From: Climacteris rufus | Taxonomy: Eukaryota > Chordata > Aves > Passeriformes > Climacteridae | Assembly: GCA_013398175.1 (NCBI GenBank) | Contig: VZRZ01006166.1 | Location: forward strand, 1-64,000 | Direction: 5' to 3' | Length of the DNA stretch: 64,000 nucleotides | Shown: in pieces, positions 62,901 through 64,000 of the stretch | Layout: each line of letters starts with the position of its first letter | Position numbering within the stretch: the first letter of the stretch is position 1 | Notes under the pieces: model-generated | Told to the model about the DNA's origin: nothing | Databases searched by the model: none | What the model saw: only the letters and a program-made list of their open reading frames with translations | Position numbers and translations under genes: made by a program

Positions 62901-64000
62901 AAATAGTTATGATGAAATGGTAGTTAGAGAAGTAGTAGCTTAAAAAAATCAGTCTTTTTCAAAACAGGATGGGCATAATATTTCAGTAGTTTAGTAGATC
63001 TATATAATTGTAATGTGCTATAATAAATTCTGTTATTCAGGAAAGCATTACATGGATTTTAAAAATGAAATACATTTGTAAATTTAAAATATATATGGTC
63101 AAAAGTATCGCTGATTAAAATTTATTTAAATAAAGTGTTCTGTTATTAATATGTGAAATTAAGTTATTTTCCCCCCAGTTTTGCAGGTCTTCCTAATCTA
63201 TTCCTAGCCCTGTGCGAACAGGTTGAATTTAAAACTAATTGAAGATGTGAGGTAGACACAATCTTCTAATAACCTCCAAAGAAAACAGCAAAATGAAAGC
63301 ATGCATGCATTAATGCTGTTCCTATAATTCAAAGCACTTCTGCAAAACGGTGATATTATTTAAAACTTCATACAGTCTAAAATTCTCTGCTTTTTTTTCT
63401 TTTTGGTCTTTTGTCCACTTTCCAGGAAAAAGTAATAAAAAAGCAAGAGAGGCAAACCTACAGAAAAAAGATCATGAACTTGCTCACTGCAGTAATTAAT
63501 GGGGAAGTGACCAAATAATTGTAGAGACAGGGTAATGACACCAAAAGCTCTGAAAGATGAAAGACTTTAAAAGATTTGACATCGTGCAACAAGAGTGGGG
63601 AGTCAAATATCTTAATGCTGGAAACACACACTTCTGAACTATAGCAACACTTCCATACTGCTGCAATTCATTTCCCTCATATTGTTTGAGTCTTTGTGGG
63701 AGGAACTACTAATAGCCTTTTTTTTATGTTGTGCAAGGCATCACATTAAAATACAGTTATGTGTTCGAGAGTTCAATTTTTAAAAAGATCTATGGTTTAA
63801 TGCTGCCTGGAACAGGCTGACAGACATGTAGATGGAGAACATGTGGGAGGAAAGAGGAACACTACACACACACATGCATACAAAAGTATATTTGAAGTAT
63901 GAACAACACAATTTTTGATTCAAAACAGTTCTGTTAAGATTGCAGGTGACAAAAAAGGGACTGTACTGCTGAACAAACACTTCATTATGAATTTTATTTC
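56953..64000. other. AT-rich DNA without recognised genes or transposons
   Basis: Simple sequence includes a T run at 57921-57936, a 13-base-period tandem at 61571-61599, CAAA/TA repeats at 62171-62210 and (GCAT)n near 63298-63312. Open frames (for example 60644-60931 plus and 62328-62570 minus) have no recognisable domains. Confidence 0.6.
62171..62210. repeat. (CAAA)n followed by (TA)n microsatellite
   Basis: A compound simple repeat: CAAACAAAC units pass directly into TATATATATA. Confidence 0.85.

Overview
This window looks like a low-GC, gene-poor stretch of a bird genome, either intergenic or inside a very large intron. The evidence is repeat content. There are at least nine CR1 LINE copies or fragments, several ending in the ATTCTATG-type octamer tail typical of avian CR1. 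There is an ERVL-type solo LTR of a kind widespread in birds, and there are two other GC-rich solo LTRs. The LTR set suggests a neoavian rather than a galliform host, but the species cannot be fixed from this sequence. No complete protein-coding gene, tRNA, rRNA or CRISPR array was found. The open frames of 60-120 codons are what chance gives in AT-rich DNA, apart from those inside transposon remains.

Layout. 1-180: GC-rich repeat edge with a 61-bp direct repeat. 3421-4060: an old minus-strand CR1 split by a younger plus-strand CR1. 8134-8275: minus-strand CR1 3' end. 10099-10777: minus-strand solo LTR with a perfect 6-bp target-site duplication and clear promoter and poly(A) signals. 12148-13237: decayed CR1 ORF2 plus 3' UTR. 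14524-14755: minus-strand CR1. 17797-17890: CR1 tail scrap and (ATA)n. 22935-23648: CR1 3' part. 23650-35056: about 11 kb of AT-rich single-copy-looking DNA. 35059-35625: ERVL-type solo LTR. 35765-36217: decayed mariner-like transposase. 38046-39408: a CR1 carrying an assembly N flanked by a 34-bp duplication, with a second GC-rich solo LTR at its tail. 39893-40436: a CR1 RT fragment without a 3' end. 40437-64000: AT-rich DNA with almost no recognisable repeats, and two weakly supported candidate exons (minus strand near 45.3 kb, plus strand near 56.9 kb).

Nothing here forms a working multi-gene system. The interest lies in the layering of transposons (CR1 in CR1, LTR at a CR1 tail, LTR in a TA/TG microsatellite), a mariner relic whose three stops all fit CpG decay, a probable assembly artefact, and one splice-flanked 64-bp candidate exon that keeps an open frame and CpGs in AT-rich surroundings. 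All family calls are from memory of consensus patterns; no search was run.
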